DNA of 64,000 nucleotides from Streptomyces griseoflavus (GTDB lineage Bacteria; Actinomycetota; Actinomycetes; Streptomycetales; Streptomycetaceae), in NCBI RefSeq assembly GCF_014649995.1, contig NZ_BMUC01000009.1, positions 221,466 through 285,465 on the forward strand. Reading direction: 5' to 3'. Position numbers and translations under genes: made by a program. This document shows, in pieces, positions 33,017 to 42,047 of the stretch (position 1 is its first letter; each line of letters opens with the position of its first letter). The notes under the pieces were generated by a model. The model did not search any database. It was given only the letters and a program-made list of their open reading frames with translations, and was not told where the DNA came from.

Positions 33017-33049
33017 GGGGCGGCCTCCCCGCACCGGGGAGGCCGCCCC
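33017..33049. terminator. Bidirectional terminator
   Basis: GGGGCGGCCTCCCC and GGGGAGGCCGCCCC pair perfectly (14 bp, 5-base loop) between the convergent ends of the SDR and aldo/keto reductase genes. Confidence 0.9.
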
Positions 33050-33057
33050 GCGTGACG

Positions 33058-33885
33058 TCAGTTGACGTCCGCCGGGTCCGAACCGATCCGCCGGTCCTCG
33101 TTGAGGGCGCTGATCGCGGCGAGGTCCTCGTCGTCCAGGACGAAGCCGAAGACGTCGATGTTCTCCGCGATCCGCGACGGCGTCACCGACTTCGGGATGA
33201 CGACGTTGCCCAGCTGGAGGTGCCAGCGCAGCACCACCTGGGCCGGCGTGCGGCCGTGCTTCTGCGCGATCGCCACGATCGCCGGGATCTCCAGGATGCC
33301 CTTGCCGGACCCGAGCGGCGACCACGCCTCCGTGGCGACGCCCTGCGCGGCGTGGTACTCACGCGCGGCCCGCTGCTGGAGGTGGGGGTGCAGTTCGATC
33401 TGGTTGACCGCCGGGACGACGGACGTCTCGGCGATCAGGTGCTCCAGGTGCGACGGCAGGAAGTTGGACACGCCGATGGCGCGGGCCCGGCCGTCGGCGT
33501 ACAGCTTCTCGAACGCCTTGTATGTGTCGACGTACCGGCCCCGGGCGGGCGTCGGCCAGTGGATGAGGTACAGGTCCACGTAGTCGAGGCCGAGCTTCGA
33601 CAGGGACGTGTCGAAGGCGCGGAGGGTGGAGTCGTAGCCCTGGTCGCTGTTCCACAGCTTGGTGGTGACGAAGAGGTCCTCGCGGGGGACGCCCGAGCGC
33701 GCGAGGGCCCGGCCGGTGCCCTCCTCGTTGCCGTAGATCGCCGCGGTGTCGATGCTGCGGTAGCCCGCTTCCAGCGCCGTCGCCACGGCCGTCTCGGCCT
33801 CCGCGTCCGGCACCTGCCAGACGCCGAACCCCAGCTGAGGCATCTCGACGCCGTTGTTCAGGATGATCGGGGGGACCTTGCTCAC
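33058..33885 (-). CDS. Aldo/keto reductase
   Basis: The 275-residue NADPH-dependent reductase has the full AKR tetrad: Asp46 (YRSIDTAAIYGNE), Tyr51, Lys76 (TTKLWN) and His109 (YLIHWPTP). The cofactor region IPKSVTPSRIAEN is near the C-terminus. Length and the phrase QLGFGVWQVP match bacterial 2,5-diketo-gluconate reductase-type (AKR5) enzymes. It stands alone, convergent with the broken SDR gene, and a short AT-richer gap (33886-33970) separates it from the acyl-CoA ligase gene upstream. The physiological substrate is unknown. Confidence 0.9.
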   Translation of the reverse strand: MSKVPPIILNNGVEMPQLGFGVWQVPDAEAETAVATALEAGYRSIDTAAIYGNEEGTGRALARSGVPREDLFVTTKLWNSDQGYDSTLRAFDTSLSKLGLDYVDLYLIHWPTPARGRYVDTYKAFEKLYADGRARAIGVSNFLPSHLEHLIAETSVVPAVNQIELHPHLQQRAAREYHAAQGVATEAWSPLGSGKGILEIPAIVAIAQKHGRTPAQVVLRWHLQLGNVVIPKSVTPSRIAENIDVFGFVLDDEDLAAISALNEDRRIGSDPADVN

Positions 33886-33970
33886 GAGCTCTCTCGATCC
33901 TTCGGTGGTGGTCGGCTGTTACCCCCATCGTCAACGATCACGGCCCGTGGCGCATTCCTGACCGGAGAAT

Positions 33971-35797
33971 TCACGCGCGGTAGAGCGCCTCGATCTCTTC
34001 CCCGTACGTCTTCTCGATCGCCCTGCGCTTCAGTTTCAGCGACGGTGTGAGCAGCCCGTGCTCCTCGCTGAACGGCTGCGCCAGGATGCGGAACGTGCGG
34101 ATCGACTCAGCCTGCGAGACCAGGGTGTTGGCCGTGACCACCGCGCGCCGCACCTCCGCCTCCAGGTCCGCGTCGAGCACCAGCTCGGCCGGCGGAATCG
34201 GCGCCTTGCCGCGCATCGCCAGCCAGTGCTCCACGGCCTCCTGGTCGAGGGTGACCAGCGCGGCGACGTAGGGGCGGTCGTTGCCGACCACGATGCACTG
34301 GCCGACCAGCGGGTGGTCCCGCACCCGCTCCTCCAGCACGGCCGGGGAGACGCTCTTGCCGCCGGAGGTCACCAGGATCTCCTTCTTGCGCCCGGTGATG
34401 GTCAAGTAGCCGTCGCCGTCCAGGGATCCGAGGTCGCCGGTGGCCAGCCAGCCGTCGTGCAGGGTCTCGCCGGTGGCCTTGGCGTTGTTCAGGTAGCCCT
34501 GGAAGACGTTGTCGCCGCGCAGCCAGATCTCGCCGTCGTCCGCGATGCGCACGGTCACCCCGGGGACGGGCCGGCCGACCGTGCCGTAGCGGGTGCGCTC
34601 GGGCGGGTTGGCGACGGCCGCCGCCGTCGACTCGGTGAGCCCGTACCCCTCGTAGACGTGCACGCCGGCCCCCGCGAAGAACAGCCCGAGCCGGCGGTCC
34701 ATCGCCGAGCCGCCCGACATGGCGTGCCGGATCCTGCCGCCCATCGCCGCGCGGATCCTGGTGTAGACGAGCTTGTCGAAGAGCTGGTGCCGCATCCGCA
34801 GCGCCGCGGACGGGCCGGGCCCGATGCCCCAGGCCTTCTCCTCCATGGCGTCCGCGTATCGGACGGCCACGTCGACGGCCTTCTCGAAGGGCCCCGAGCG
34901 GCCCTCGCGTTCGGCCTTGCGCCGGGCGGCGTTGAACACCTTCTCGAAGATGTACGGCACGGCCAGGAAGAACGTCGGCCGGAAGGCGGCCAGATCGGGC
35001 AGCAGGGCCGCCGCGTGCAGCTGCGGCTGGTGGCCGAACCGCACCTTCCCGCGGATCGCCGCGACCTGCACCATCCGCCCGAAGACGTGCGCGAGGGGCA
35101 GGAAGAGCAGGGTGGACGCCTCGTCGCCCCGGCGGGAGCGGAACACCGGCTCGTAGCGTGCGATGACGGTGTCCGCCTCGTACATGAAGTTGCCGTGCGA
35201 GAGCACGCAGCCCTTGGGGCGGCCGGTGGTGCCCGAGGTGTAGATGACCGTCGCCACCGAGTCGGGCGTGACCGCCTGCCGGTGCCGGTGCACCACCTCG
35301 TCGTCGAGGTGGGCGCCCTCGTCGTACAGCTCCTGCACCGCGCCCGCGTCGAGCTGCCACAGCCGGCGCATCCGGGGCAGCCGGTCGATGACGGTGGCGA
35401 TGGTCATCGCGTGGTCCTCGTGTTCCACGATCGCGGCCGTCACCTCCGCGTCGTGCAGCATCCAGTAGCACTGCTCGGCCGAGGACGTGGGGTAGACGGG
35501 CACGACCTGCGCGCCGACGGTCCACAGCGCGAAGTCGAACAGGGTCCACTCGTACCGGGTGCGGGACATGATCGCGACCCGGTCGCCGAACCGGACTCCG
35601 CCCGCGAGCAGGCCCTTGGCGAGGGCGAGCACCTCGTCGCGGAACTCGGCGGCGGTCACGTCCCGCCAGCGGCCGGTGTCGTCCTTGCGGCCGAGCGCGA
35701 CCCGCGAGGGGTCCTCCTCGGCGTACCGGAAGACCACGTCGGCCAGACCGCCCACCGGAGGCTCCAAGGCCAACGGAGGGTTGGTGAACTCGCGCAA
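33971..35797 (-). CDS. fadD: Long-chain acyl-CoA ligase (AMP-dependent synthetase)
   Basis: The 608-residue enzyme activates fatty acids through an acyl-AMP. The P-loop is YTSGTTGRPKGCVLSH (about 191-206), then come EGYGLTESTAAAVANP (adenine site), GWLATGDLG and the hinge GRKKEILVTSGGK. The C-terminal catalytic lysine is in TPSLKLKRRAI. The build matches FadD15-type membrane-associated ligases. The start appears to be TTG 35797, with GAGGAGCGGGG just upstream, which is uncommon. No linked fatty-acid operon is present. Confidence 0.9.
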   Translation of the reverse strand: MREFTNPPLALEPPVGGLADVVFRYAEEDPSRVALGRKDDTGRWRDVTAAEFRDEVLALAKGLLAGGVRFGDRVAIMSRTRYEWTLFDFALWTVGAQVVPVYPTSSAEQCYWMLHDAEVTAAIVEHEDHAMTIATVIDRLPRMRRLWQLDAGAVQELYDEGAHLDDEVVHRHRQAVTPDSVATVIYTSGTTGRPKGCVLSHGNFMYEADTVIARYEPVFRSRRGDEASTLLFLPLAHVFGRMVQVAAIRGKVRFGHQPQLHAAALLPDLAAFRPTFFLAVPYIFEKVFNAARRKAEREGRSGPFEKAVDVAVRYADAMEEKAWGIGPGPSAALRMRHQLFDKLVYTRIRAAMGGRIRHAMSGGSAMDRRLGLFFAGAGVHVYEGYGLTESTAAAVANPPERTRYGTVGRPVPGVTVRIADDGEIWLRGDNVFQGYLNNAKATGETLHDGWLATGDLGSLDGDGYLTITGRKKEILVTSGGKSVSPAVLEERVRDHPLVGQCIVVGNDRPYVAALVTLDQEAVEHWLAMRGKAPIPPAELVLDADLEAEVRRAVVTANTLVSQAESIRTFRILAQPFSEEHGLLTPSLKLKRRAIEKTYGEEIEALYRA

Positions 35798-35993
35798 ACC
35801 CCGCTCCCCGCTCCTCGGCGCCCGGACTGCCGCGGGACGCCGTCGTCCCGCGGGGCGCCGTGAAAGCTACCCCACGCCGACGGAGGGCGGGAGGGGGCCG
35901 GAGAACCGGCGCGGTGGCCGTCCGCGCTGGTCAGCGGGAGAAAAAGCGCGCACAAGGGGAAGGGCCGGACAGAAACCTGACCGTCGAGCAAGT

Positions 35994-36017
35994 TTCGGTG
36001 GAGCTATCTCCACCGAA
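35994..36017. promoter_or_regulatory. Perfect 10-bp inverted repeat upstream of the acyl-CoA ligase gene
   Basis: TTCGGTGGAG-CTAT-CTCCACCGAA lies between the LysR stop (36096) and the ligase start (35797). It has no T-tract on either side, so an operator for a dimeric repressor of the ligase gene is more likely than a terminator. Confidence 0.4.
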
Positions 36018-36095
36018 TCTGTACGACCCCATGACCGGCCCTTGGGCCGGCACGGCGGCCCCCCGCCGGCCCCGGCGTGCGCACCGCCCCGACCG

Positions 36096-36968
36096 TCACC
36101 CCCGTCCGCCGCGGTGCAGCCGGTCGCCGCCCGCGAGGATCGCCGCCGCCAGCGCGTCGGCGGCGCCCCGCGCGGCGGGCCGGTGCCGGCCGTGCACCAC
36201 CACGAAATCCACCTCGCCCGGCTGCGGCAGCCCCGCACGGTCGGGCACCCGCTCCAGCCCCGGGGGGATCAGCCCCCGCGAGTGCACCATCACGCCCAGC
36301 CCGGCGCGGGCCGCCGCGAGCAGACCGTTGAGACTCCCGCTGGTGCAGACGATCCGCCACTGACGGCCCTCCCGCTCCAGCGCCCGCAGGGCCAGGGCCC
36401 GGGTGATGCCCGGCGGCGGGTAGACGATCAGCGGCACCGGACGGCTCGGGTCCACGCGCAGTCCCGGCGTACCGATCCACACCAGCTCGTCGTGCCAGAC
36501 CAGCTCGCCCCGGGGATCCTCCGGCCGCCGCTTGGCGAGCACCAGGTCGAGTCCGCCCGCGGCGAGCCGCTCGTGCAGGGTGCCCGACAGCTCGACCGTC
36601 AGCTCCAGATCGACCTCCGGGTGCTCGTGCCGGAACCGTCCGAGGATCTCCGGCAGCCGGGTCAGGACGAAGTCCTCCGACGCGCCGAACCGCAGCCGCC
36701 CGCGCAGACGCGTCCCGGTGAAGTACTGCGTCGCCTGCTCGTGCACGTCCAGGATCCGCCGGGCGAAGCCCAGCATGGCCTCGCCGTCCTCGGTCAGCTC
36801 CACCGAGTGCGTGTCCCGGCTGAACAGCTGCCGCCCGGTCGCCCCCTCCAGCCGCCGCACGTGCTGGCTCACCGTCGACTGGCGCAGCCCGAGCCGTCGC
36901 GCCGCCTGCGTGAAGCTCAGCGTCTGCGCCACCGACAGGAACGTCCGCAACTGGGTCGGGTCGTACAT
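36096..36968 (-). CDS. LysR-family transcriptional regulator
   Basis: The 290-residue regulator has the LysR winged helix at residues 1-60: MYDPTQLRTFLSVAQTLSFTQAARRLGLRQ, then STVSQHVRRLE. An effector-binding domain follows from about 90 (RLRFGASEDFVL). ATG 36968 was chosen because the HTH starts there; longer upstream frames have no homology. It is divergent from the transporter gene at 37057 and likely regulates it. The 88-bp gap contains a T-N11-A motif. Confidence 0.9.
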   Translation of the reverse strand: MYDPTQLRTFLSVAQTLSFTQAARRLGLRQSTVSQHVRRLEGATGRQLFSRDTHSVELTEDGEAMLGFARRILDVHEQATQYFTGTRLRGRLRFGASEDFVLTRLPEILGRFRHEHPEVDLELTVELSGTLHERLAAGGLDLVLAKRRPEDPRGELVWHDELVWIGTPGLRVDPSRPVPLIVYPPPGITRALALRALEREGRQWRIVCTSGSLNGLLAAARAGLGVMVHSRGLIPPGLERVPDRAGLPQPGEVDFVVVHGRHRPAARGAADALAAAILAGGDRLHRGGRG

Positions 36969-36991
36969 GACACCCCAGGATAGCCACGGCC

Positions 36992-37006
36992 ATCGCGGAA
37001 CGTGAT
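36992..37006. promoter_or_regulatory. Candidate LysR box
   Basis: ATC-N9-GAT (36992-37006) is a dyad with the T-N11-A signature of LysR operators, in the divergent gap between the LysR gene and the symporter gene. Confidence 0.45.
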
Positions 37007-37056
37007 GACAGTGAGAGCGGTGTACCCGATTCCCGATCACGGGCGGAGGGAGCAGG

Positions 37057-38175
37057 ATGGGACGGCACGACATCCGGCAGGGAACACAAGCAAGTGGAGC
37101 ACCGCACACCGTGAAACGCCCGCACTGGCCGAGTCGGACACCGGTCGACCCCTACGTCCTGCTCCTCCTCGGAACGGTGGGGCTCGCCGCGCTGCTGCCC
37201 GCCCGGGGTGTGGGCGCCGACCTCGCCTCCGGCGCCTCCACCGCCGCCGTCGCGCTGCTCTTCTTCCTCTACGGCGCCCGCCTCTCCACCCGTGAGGCAC
37301 TGGACGGCCTGAAGCACTGGCGGCTCCACGTCACCGTGCTGGCCTGCACCTTCGTCCTCTTCCCGGTGCTCGGTCTCGCCGCCGGCGGACTCGTCCCGGT
37401 GCTCCTGACCGATCCGCTGTACCAGGGCCTGCTCTTCCTCACCCTGGTCCCCTCCACCATCCAGTCCTCGATCGCCTTCACCTCCATCGCCCGCGGCAAC
37501 GTGCCCGCCGCGATCTGCGCCGGCTCCTTCTCCTCGCTGGCCGGCATCGTCCTCACCCCGCTGCTCGCCGCGGCGCTGCTGGGCGGCAGCGGCGGCGGGT
37601 TCTCCGGGGGATCGGTGCTGAAGATCGTGCTCCAGCTGCTGGTGCCGTTCGTCGCCGGACAGCTGCTGCGCCGCTGGATCGGCGGGTTCATCACCCGCCA
37701 CCGCAAGGTACTGGGGCTGGTCGACCGGGGGTCGATCCTGCTGGTCGTCTACACCGCGTTCAGCGCGGGCATGGTGCAGGGCATCTGGGACCGGGTGAGC
37801 CCCGCCCGGCTCGGCGCCCTGCTCGCCGTCGAGGCCGTCCTGCTCGCCGTGATGCTGCTGGCGACCTGGTACGGGGCCAAGGCGCTGCGGTTCGGCCGGG
37901 CGGACCGGATCGCGATCCAGTTCGCCGGGTCGAAGAAGTCGCTGGCCGCCGGGCTGCCCATGGCGAGCGTGCTGTTCGGGGCTCAGGCCGCGCTCGCCGT
38001 GCTGCCGCTGATGCTGTTCCACCAGATGCAGCTCATGGTGTGCGCGGTGATCGCCGGGCGCCGCTCGCGTGACCCCGTGGAGGAGGCGTCCGGTCGGGCC
38101 CCGGACGGGGTCACTCCCGCGGACCGAGCCGGACCGTCAAGAAGCGCGGCCGGTACAGGGACACGTTCCGGCTGA
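37057..38175 (+). CDS. Bile acid:sodium symporter (BASS/SBF) family transporter
   Basis: The 372-residue membrane protein has about ten hydrophobic helices: VDPYVLLLLGTVGLAALL, VALLFFLYGARLS and LFLTLVPSTIQSSIAF, among others. The paired-loop region VPSTIQSSIAFTSIARGN and FAGSKKSLAAGLP are characteristic of the YfeH-like SBF branch. It transports small organic anions with Na+ or H+; the substrate is unknown. ATG 37057 has GGAGGGAGCAGG upstream; GTG 37111 is an alternative. A disordered 35-residue tail overlaps the end of the convergent gene by 65 bp. Confidence 0.85.
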   Translation: MGRHDIRQGTQASGAPHTVKRPHWPSRTPVDPYVLLLLGTVGLAALLPARGVGADLASGASTAAVALLFFLYGARLSTREALDGLKHWRLHVTVLACTFVLFPVLGLAAGGLVPVLLTDPLYQGLLFLTLVPSTIQSSIAFTSIARGNVPAAICAGSFSSLAGIVLTPLLAAALLGGSGGGFSGGSVLKIVLQLLVPFVAGQLLRRWIGGFITRHRKVLGLVDRGSILLVVYTAFSAGMVQGIWDRVSPARLGALLAVEAVLLAVMLLATWYGAKALRFGRADRIAIQFAGSKKSLAAGLPMASVLFGAQAALAVLPLMLFHQMQLMVCAVIAGRRSRDPVEEASGRAPDGVTPADRAGPSRSAAGTGTRSG

Positions 38176-39343
38176 GCATGGCGGCGGCCGCGGACATCTC
38201 CAGCCAGTTCACGTCGTAGCTCAGCACCAGCCGCCCGTCCCCGCTGAGCTCCGGGTGCGTCTGCGGGTTGTAGGCGGCCGTCCCGTTCCCGGGCAGCGCG
38301 GGGGTGAACCGGTGCGCCGGCCCGTGCCACGGCCCGGTCGGGGAGCAGGCCCAGTACGACGCCACCGTGGTCAGCCCCTCGGCGCCCGCGGCCATCGTGA
38401 ACAGGACGTACGTCCCCTCGTCCCGGGCCACCGAGAACGCGCTGCCCACCCCGGTGCGCAGCCCGTCGCCGAGCACGGGACGCGGACGGGCGCGGGTCTG
38501 CCACTGGGAGCCGTCCCAGAACTCCCATGCGGCCGGGTCGCCGAGCCCGCCCTCCGGGACGCGCGCCACGTACGCGTGCGAGGCCGGACGGGAGGCGGGA
38601 CGGCCGTCGTCGCCGCCGAACACGTACGTCCAGCCGTCCTCCTCGACGAGGGTGGTCCCGAACAGCACCCGCCGGGACGGATCGGCGACCTGCTGCTGGT
38701 CGAGCACCGTGACGACGGACTCCAGCCGCAGGTCGGGCAGGGAGAGCGTGGCGACCTCGGTGGCCGTGGGGACACCGTAGATCCACGGGTGCTGTCCGTC
38801 CCGGCGCACCCACAGCAGGACCTTCACGACCTGCTCGGAGGAGCCGGGGGCGCGCGCCTCGACGCGGGCGGCGACCGGCCAGCGCCACTGGCCCGGGGCC
38901 GGGTCGGGGAAGAGCGGGGCGGGCAGGGTGCCCTCCAGCCGGCCGTCGCGCATCAGCACGGCCGAGTTGCGCACCATCGGCGCGGTGGTGTCCCGCCAGG
39001 TGTACGACTCGCCGACCGGGTTCGGCGGGCGGTGCACCCGGCCCAGGAAGGTGTCGGAGAACAGCCACAGCAGCCGGCCGTCGGGCAGCCGCACCGAGTG
39101 CGTGCCGTCGCCGCCGGTCCAGTCGTCGGTGCGGCCGGCGTCGTCGCCGTAGCGGGCGAACTCGTCGGTGAGGGCGGTGTCGGCGCTCCAGGAGGTGACC
39201 GTACGGGGCCGGCAGTCGTCGGCGTCCGGTCCGCTGTCGTCGTCGGGCCGGCCCGTGACCAGGACGGCGCCGAGGACCAGGGCCAGCGCCAGCGCGATCC
39301 CGGTCCCCGTCCGCTGCCGTGCTCGTGCTGCGTCGTCGGGCAC
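38111..39343 (-). CDS. Secreted or membrane-anchored beta-propeller protein (DUF4185/DUF5005-like)
   Basis: The 410-residue product has one hydrophobic N-terminal helix (GIALALALVLGAVLV) followed by a GH43-like five-bladed propeller: GTHSVRLPDGRLLWLFSDTFLG, PMVRNSAVLMRDGRLEG, PWIYGVPT, VFGGDDG and LVLSYDVNW. Such domains are found in putative sugar hydrolases or lectins. The GTG at 39343 was picked because the hydrophobic anchor begins shortly after it, but the ribosome site is weak. The substrate is not predictable. Confidence 0.7.
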   Translation of the reverse strand: MPDDAARARQRTGTGIALALALVLGAVLVTGRPDDDSGPDADDCRPRTVTSWSADTALTDEFARYGDDAGRTDDWTGGDGTHSVRLPDGRLLWLFSDTFLGRVHRPPNPVGESYTWRDTTAPMVRNSAVLMRDGRLEGTLPAPLFPDPAPGQWRWPVAARVEARAPGSSEQVVKVLLWVRRDGQHPWIYGVPTATEVATLSLPDLRLESVVTVLDQQQVADPSRRVLFGTTLVEEDGWTYVFGGDDGRPASRPASHAYVARVPEGGLGDPAAWEFWDGSQWQTRARPRPVLGDGLRTGVGSAFSVARDEGTYVLFTMAAGAEGLTTVASYWACSPTGPWHGPAHRFTPALPGNGTAAYNPQTHPELSGDGRLVLSYDVNWLEMSAAAAMLSRNVSLYRPRFLTVRLGPRE

Positions 39344-39443
39344 CCCGGTGACGTTAGTGGATCCTCGCGGGCCGGGTCCACGGGGCCCGGCCTCCGTGCC
39401 GGGCAGGGGGTGCGGTACGGACGCCGGGCACCCCCGTGGCGGT

Positions 39444-40292
39444 TCAGTCCCGGGCGGCCGCGGCCCCCAGGGCGACGCGGTCCTCACCCGCGTACACGTT
39501 CATGGAACGGCCGCGCAGGAAGCCCACCAGGGTCAGCCCCGTCTCCGCCGCCAGGTCCACGGCCAGCGAGGACGGCGCCGAGACGGCCGCCAGCATCGGG
39601 ATGCCGGCCATGACCGCCTTCTGCGCCAGTTCGAAGGAGGCCCGCCCGGACACCAGCAGGATCGACCGGGACAGCGGCAGGCCGCCGCTCTGCAGGGCAC
39701 GTCCGACCAGCTTGTCGACCGCGTTGTGCCGGCCCACGTCCTCGCGCACGTCGAGCAGTTCGCCCCGCTCGTCGAAGAGGGCCGCGGCGTGCAGGCCGCC
39801 GGTGCGGTCGAAGACCCGCTGCGCGGCGCGCAGCCGGTCCGGGAGGCCGGCCAGCAGCTCCGGGTCCACGCGCAGCGGGGGAGTGTCGGCGATGGGGTGG
39901 CGGGCCGTCGTGCGCACCGCGTCGAGGCTGGCCTTGCCGCACAGTCCGCAGGAGGACGTGGTGTAGACGTTGCGTTCCAGCGTGATGTCCGGGGCCGCCA
40001 CATGGGCGGCGGTCTGCACGTCGACCACGTTGTAGGTGTTCGACCCCTCGGCGGTGGCCCCGGCGCAGTAGACGATGTTCCGCAGGTCGTCCGCCCCAGC
40101 CAGCACCCCCTCGCTCACCAGGAAACCGGCCGCCAGCGCGAAGTCGTCGCCCGGGGTGCGCATGGTGATGGCGAGGGGCTTGCCGTTGAGCCTGATCTCC
40201 AGGGGTTCCTCGGCGACGAGTGTGTCGGGCCGGCTGGAGACGGCTCCGTCCCGGATGCGGACCACCTTGCGTCGTTCCGTGACTCGTCCCAT
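39444..40292 (-). CDS. fdhD: Formate dehydrogenase accessory sulfurtransferase FdhD
   Basis: The 282-residue protein delivers sulfur to the molybdenum cofactor of formate dehydrogenase. Family marks are PLEIRLNGKPLAITMRTPGDD (in part), the conserved SSCGLCGKAS cysteine pair, FDRTGGLHAAALFD, VGRHNAVDKLVG and SGRASFELAQKA. It starts at ATG 40292 and is divergent from an oxalate/formate-type transporter. No formate dehydrogenase subunit is in the window, but the neighbour suggests a shared link to formate. Confidence 0.95.
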   Translation of the reverse strand: MGRVTERRKVVRIRDGAVSSRPDTLVAEEPLEIRLNGKPLAITMRTPGDDFALAAGFLVSEGVLAGADDLRNIVYCAGATAEGSNTYNVVDVQTAAHVAAPDITLERNVYTTSSCGLCGKASLDAVRTTARHPIADTPPLRVDPELLAGLPDRLRAAQRVFDRTGGLHAAALFDERGELLDVREDVGRHNAVDKLVGRALQSGGLPLSRSILLVSGRASFELAQKAVMAGIPMLAAVSAPSSLAVDLAAETGLTLVGFLRGRSMNVYAGEDRVALGAAAARD

Positions 40293-40452
40293 GCCTCCAC
40301 CCGTTCCGCTCGGTCCCGGCCTCCACGATCTCATGGTCCCGCAGCGGGGGCGTGGGGCCGCTGGTGATCCCGGTGAGGCTTTGTGCAGCACCGGTGGTGG
40401 TCTCTTCAACCGTCTTCTCAAGGGCCCGCCCCGTCCCTACGGTGGAGGATTC

Positions 40453-41796
40453 ATGAGTCCCCCCGTCGCACCGCCGGGCTGGAGCCGCTGGCTCGTGCCG
40501 CCCGCCGCGCTCTCCGTCCATCTGTCCATCGGCCAGGCCTACGCGTGGAGCGTGTTCAAGCCGCCGCTCGAGTCGGCCCTCGGTCTCAGCGGCACCCAGA
40601 GCGCGCTCCCCTTCCAGCTCGGCATCGTGATGCTCGGCCTGTCCGCCGCGTTCGGCGGCACCCTCGTCGAACGCCGGGGCCCGCGCTGGGCGATGACCGT
40701 CGCCCTGGTGTGCTTCTCCTCCGGCTTCCTGCTCTCCGCGCTGGGCGCGGCCACCGAGCAGTACTGGCTGATCGTCCTCGGCTACGGCTTCGTCGGCGGC
40801 ATCGGCCTGGGCATCGGCTACATCTCACCCGTCTCCACGCTCATCAAGTGGTTCCCCGACCGGCCGGGCATGGCCACCGGCATCGCCATCATGGGCTTCG
40901 GCGGCGGCGCGCTGATCGCCTCACCCTGGTCCGCGCGGATGCTCGACTCCTTCGGCACCGACAACGCCGGCATCGCGCTCGCCTTCCTCGTGCACGGGCT
41001 GACGTACGCGGTGTTCATGCTGCTCGGCGTGCTGCTGGTGCGGGTGCCCCACACCGTGCGCGAGACGTCCGGCACGCCCGCCGTGCTCACCGGGCCGCAG
41101 GTCTCGGCCCGCTCGGCGGTGCGCACCCCGCAGTTCTGGCTGCTCTGGCTGGTGCTGTGCCTGAACGTCACCGCGGGCATCGGGATCCTGGAGAAGGCCG
41201 CACCGATGATCACCGACTTCTTCGCCGACACCTCCGCACCCGTCTCGGCGACCGCCGCCGCCGGCTTCGTCGCCCTGCTCTCGGCGGCGAACATGGCGGG
41301 CCGCATCGGCTGGTCGACCACCTCCGACCTCATCGGCCGCAAGAACATCTACCGGGTCTACCTCGGCGCCGGCGCGCTGATGTACGCGCTGATCCGGCTG
41401 CTCGGCGACTCCTCCAAGCCCCTGTTCGTGCTGTGCGCCCTGGTGATCCTCTCCTTCTACGGCGGCGGCTTCGCCACGGTCCCCGCCTATCTGAAGGACC
41501 TCTTCGGCACCTACCAGGTCGGCGCCATCCACGGCCGGCTGCTCACCGCGTGGTCCACGGCCGGAGTGCTCGGGCCCCTGATCGTGAACTGGGTCGCCGA
41601 CCGCCAGGAGGAGGCGGGCCGCCACGGCCCCTCCCTGTACGGACTGTCGCTGGTCGTCATGATCGGGCTGCTCGTCGTCGGGTTCGTGGCCAACGAGCTG
41701 ATCCGGCCCGTCCACCCCCGCCACCACCTTCCCGTTCCCGAGGCGCCGAAGAAGGAGGCCGCCGATGAGCGGCGACAGCAGTCAGAGTCCGCCTAG
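40453..41796 (+). CDS. OFA-family MFS transporter (oxalate/formate antiporter-like)
   Basis: The 447-residue, 12-helix transporter starts at ATG 40453 after GTGGAGG. Family features include SIGQAYAWSVFKPPLE, GGIGLGIGYISPVSTLIKWFPDRPGMATG in part, and NMAGRIGWSTTSDLIGRKN. It probably exchanges small carboxylates; a formate or oxalate role is supported by the neighbouring fdhD gene. Its end overlaps a 46-residue partner gene by 32 bp, so both are made together. Confidence 0.85.
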   Translation: MSPPVAPPGWSRWLVPPAALSVHLSIGQAYAWSVFKPPLESALGLSGTQSALPFQLGIVMLGLSAAFGGTLVERRGPRWAMTVALVCFSSGFLLSALGAATEQYWLIVLGYGFVGGIGLGIGYISPVSTLIKWFPDRPGMATGIAIMGFGGGALIASPWSARMLDSFGTDNAGIALAFLVHGLTYAVFMLLGVLLVRVPHTVRETSGTPAVLTGPQVSARSAVRTPQFWLLWLVLCLNVTAGIGILEKAAPMITDFFADTSAPVSATAAAGFVALLSAANMAGRIGWSTTSDLIGRKNIYRVYLGAGALMYALIRLLGDSSKPLFVLCALVILSFYGGGFATVPAYLKDLFGTYQVGAIHGRLLTAWSTAGVLGPLIVNWVADRQEEAGRHGPSLYGLSLVVMIGLLVVGFVANELIRPVHPRHHLPVPEAPKKEAADERRQQSESA

Positions 41797-41905
41797 TGCC
41801 GGCCGCCGGGGCCTGATCGCCTTCTCCTGGCTGTGGGTGGGGGTGCCGCTCGCCTACGGCCTGTACGAGCTGGTGCGCAAGGCGGCACAGCTGTTCACCG
41901 GCTGA
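41765..41905 (+). CDS. Small membrane subunit of OFA-type MFS transporter
   Basis: A 46-residue protein starts at ATG 41765 inside the transporter gene, in another frame, with GGAGGCC upstream. It is a single-span membrane peptide: a polar start, then GLIAFSWLWVGVPLAYGLYELVRKA. Small single-helix partners of this kind are known next to OFA-type MFS genes in actinomycetes. It probably stabilises or regulates the transporter. Confidence 0.75.
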   Translation: MSGDSSQSPPSAGRRGLIAFSWLWVGVPLAYGLYELVRKAAQLFTG

Positions 41906-42047
41906 GCCGCCGCGCGCCCGGCCGGGCGAGGGCTGACGGAAGCCGACAAGGCTGGTGCGCGTTTCCTGTCGCTTCACCTGCCCTCGTACCGGTGAGTCAC
42001 TGATCAGACTGGTGCATCCCGCAACCTGAAACGAGGGGGATCCACCC

